From Paracoccaceae bacterium (GTDB lineage Bacteria; Pseudomonadota; Alphaproteobacteria; Rhodobacterales; Rhodobacteraceae): DNA of 42,648 nucleotides. Under the pieces are notes generated by a model. It was not told the origin of the DNA and did no database searches. It saw only the letters and a program-made list of their open reading frames with translations. Of the stretch, positions 42,410 through 42,648 are shown one piece after another. Positions within the stretch are counted from its first letter, which is position 1. Every line of letters begins with the position of its first letter. The DNA lies in NCBI GenBank assembly GCA_024742705.1, contig JANSXZ010000028.1, positions 1 through 42,648 of the forward strand, given 5' to 3'. The translations under genes were made by a program, and so were the position numbers.

Positions 42410-42648
42410 TGGTCCGGTTTGATTTTTAGTGCATCGTGGGCCTGTGGTCCATTGGCACGATGCTTTCTGGCGCGGGCGGGCGATACCCCAGCGCGCTGTG
42501 CGGCCTGGCGGTGTTGTAGTGGATGCGCCATTGCTCGATCAGGATTTGGGCCTCCCTTAGGCTGTAGAAGATTTCGCCGTTGAGCAGCTCGTCGCGGAAC
42601 CGGGCATTGAAGCTTTCGCAGTATCCGTTCTCCCAGGGCGATCCCGGC
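42410..42648 (-). mobile_element. End of an IS3-family insertion sequence
   Basis: The element end is placed near 42410, where TGGTCCGGTTTG begins, 16 bases outside the transposase stop codon; IS3-family ends usually start with TG. Sequence left of this point belongs to the IS5-type transposase remnant, so this IS seems to have inserted into, or been joined to, the older IS. The boundary is approximate because the matching repeat is outside the window. Confidence 0.6.
42426..42648 (-). CDS. C-terminal end of an IS3-family transposase (OrfB, integrase catalytic core), runs off the window
   Basis: On the minus strand the frame enters at 42647 and ends with TAA at 42426-42428, encoding 73 residues: SPWENGYCESFNARFRDELL with the catalytic Glu of the DDE triad, then FYSLREAQILIEQWRIHYNT and RPHSALGYRPPAPES. 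This is the highly conserved end of IS3-family OrfB proteins. The start and the other end of the element lie beyond the right edge. Confidence 0.93.
   Translation of the reverse strand, partial: PGSPWENGYCESFNARFRDELLNGEIFYSLREAQILIEQWRIHYNTARPHSALGYRPPAPESIVPMDHRPTMH

Overview
The window is high-GC DNA with short intergenic gaps and many 1-4 bp gene overlaps. Gene content (DUF2244 protein, ctaD, carA divergent from a YqeY-like gene, Tat-type branched-chain-amino-acid-like ABC systems, RTX proteins, a succinoglycan-type exo locus) points to an alphaproteobacterium, most likely a marine Rhodobacteraceae/Roseobacter-group member. The assignment rests on recognised protein families only; no database search was possible.

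Layout. (1) 1-219 is the C-terminal tail of an RTX-like protein, followed by about 520 bp without a convincing gene. (2) 742-10590 is an aromatic-catabolism locus: a LysR regulator divergent from maleylacetate reductase, a complete branched-chain-type ABC uptake system, a TfdB/phenol-hydroxylase-type FAD monooxygenase, hydroxyquinol 1,2-dioxygenase, and the first third of a beta-keto acid cleavage enzyme. The logic is uptake of a phenolic, hydroxylation to hydroxyquinol, intradiol cleavage to maleylacetate, and reduction to 3-oxoadipate. The LivG-like ATPase gene carries an in-frame TAA, so uptake may be impaired. (3) 11031-17827 is housekeeping: tRNA-Leu(GAG), lipB, a HIT protein, ctaD with a clear terminator, an SGNH hydrolase, DUF2244, a YqeY-like gene and carA. 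(4) 17916-22043 holds a GT2 glycosyltransferase fused to an MshEN-like domain, convergent with a fused alpha/beta 2-oxo-acid dehydrogenase E1.

(5) 22126-41073 is the most distinctive part: an exopolysaccharide locus resembling the Sinorhizobium succinoglycan (exo) genes. It encodes an acyltransferase with SGNH domain, an ExoP-like chain-length regulator/tyrosine kinase, ExoL-, ExoA- and ExoM-like glycosyltransferases in overlapping genes, ExoY-like priming transferase, a flippase, a secreted GH16 glycanase, an ExoQ-like polymerase, three different sulfotransferase-family proteins, and a 931-residue RTX protein with a GH16 domain. The set of four sugar transferases predicts a short (about tetrasaccharide) Gal/Glc repeat, acylated and possibly sulfated. 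No outer-membrane exporter (ExoF/Wza type) and no type I secretion genes are in the window.

(6) 41507-42648 is mobile-element debris: an integrase truncated after about 106 codons, a broken IS5-family transposase with a 41-bp hairpin-forming insertion, and the end of an IS3-family transposase running off the right edge.
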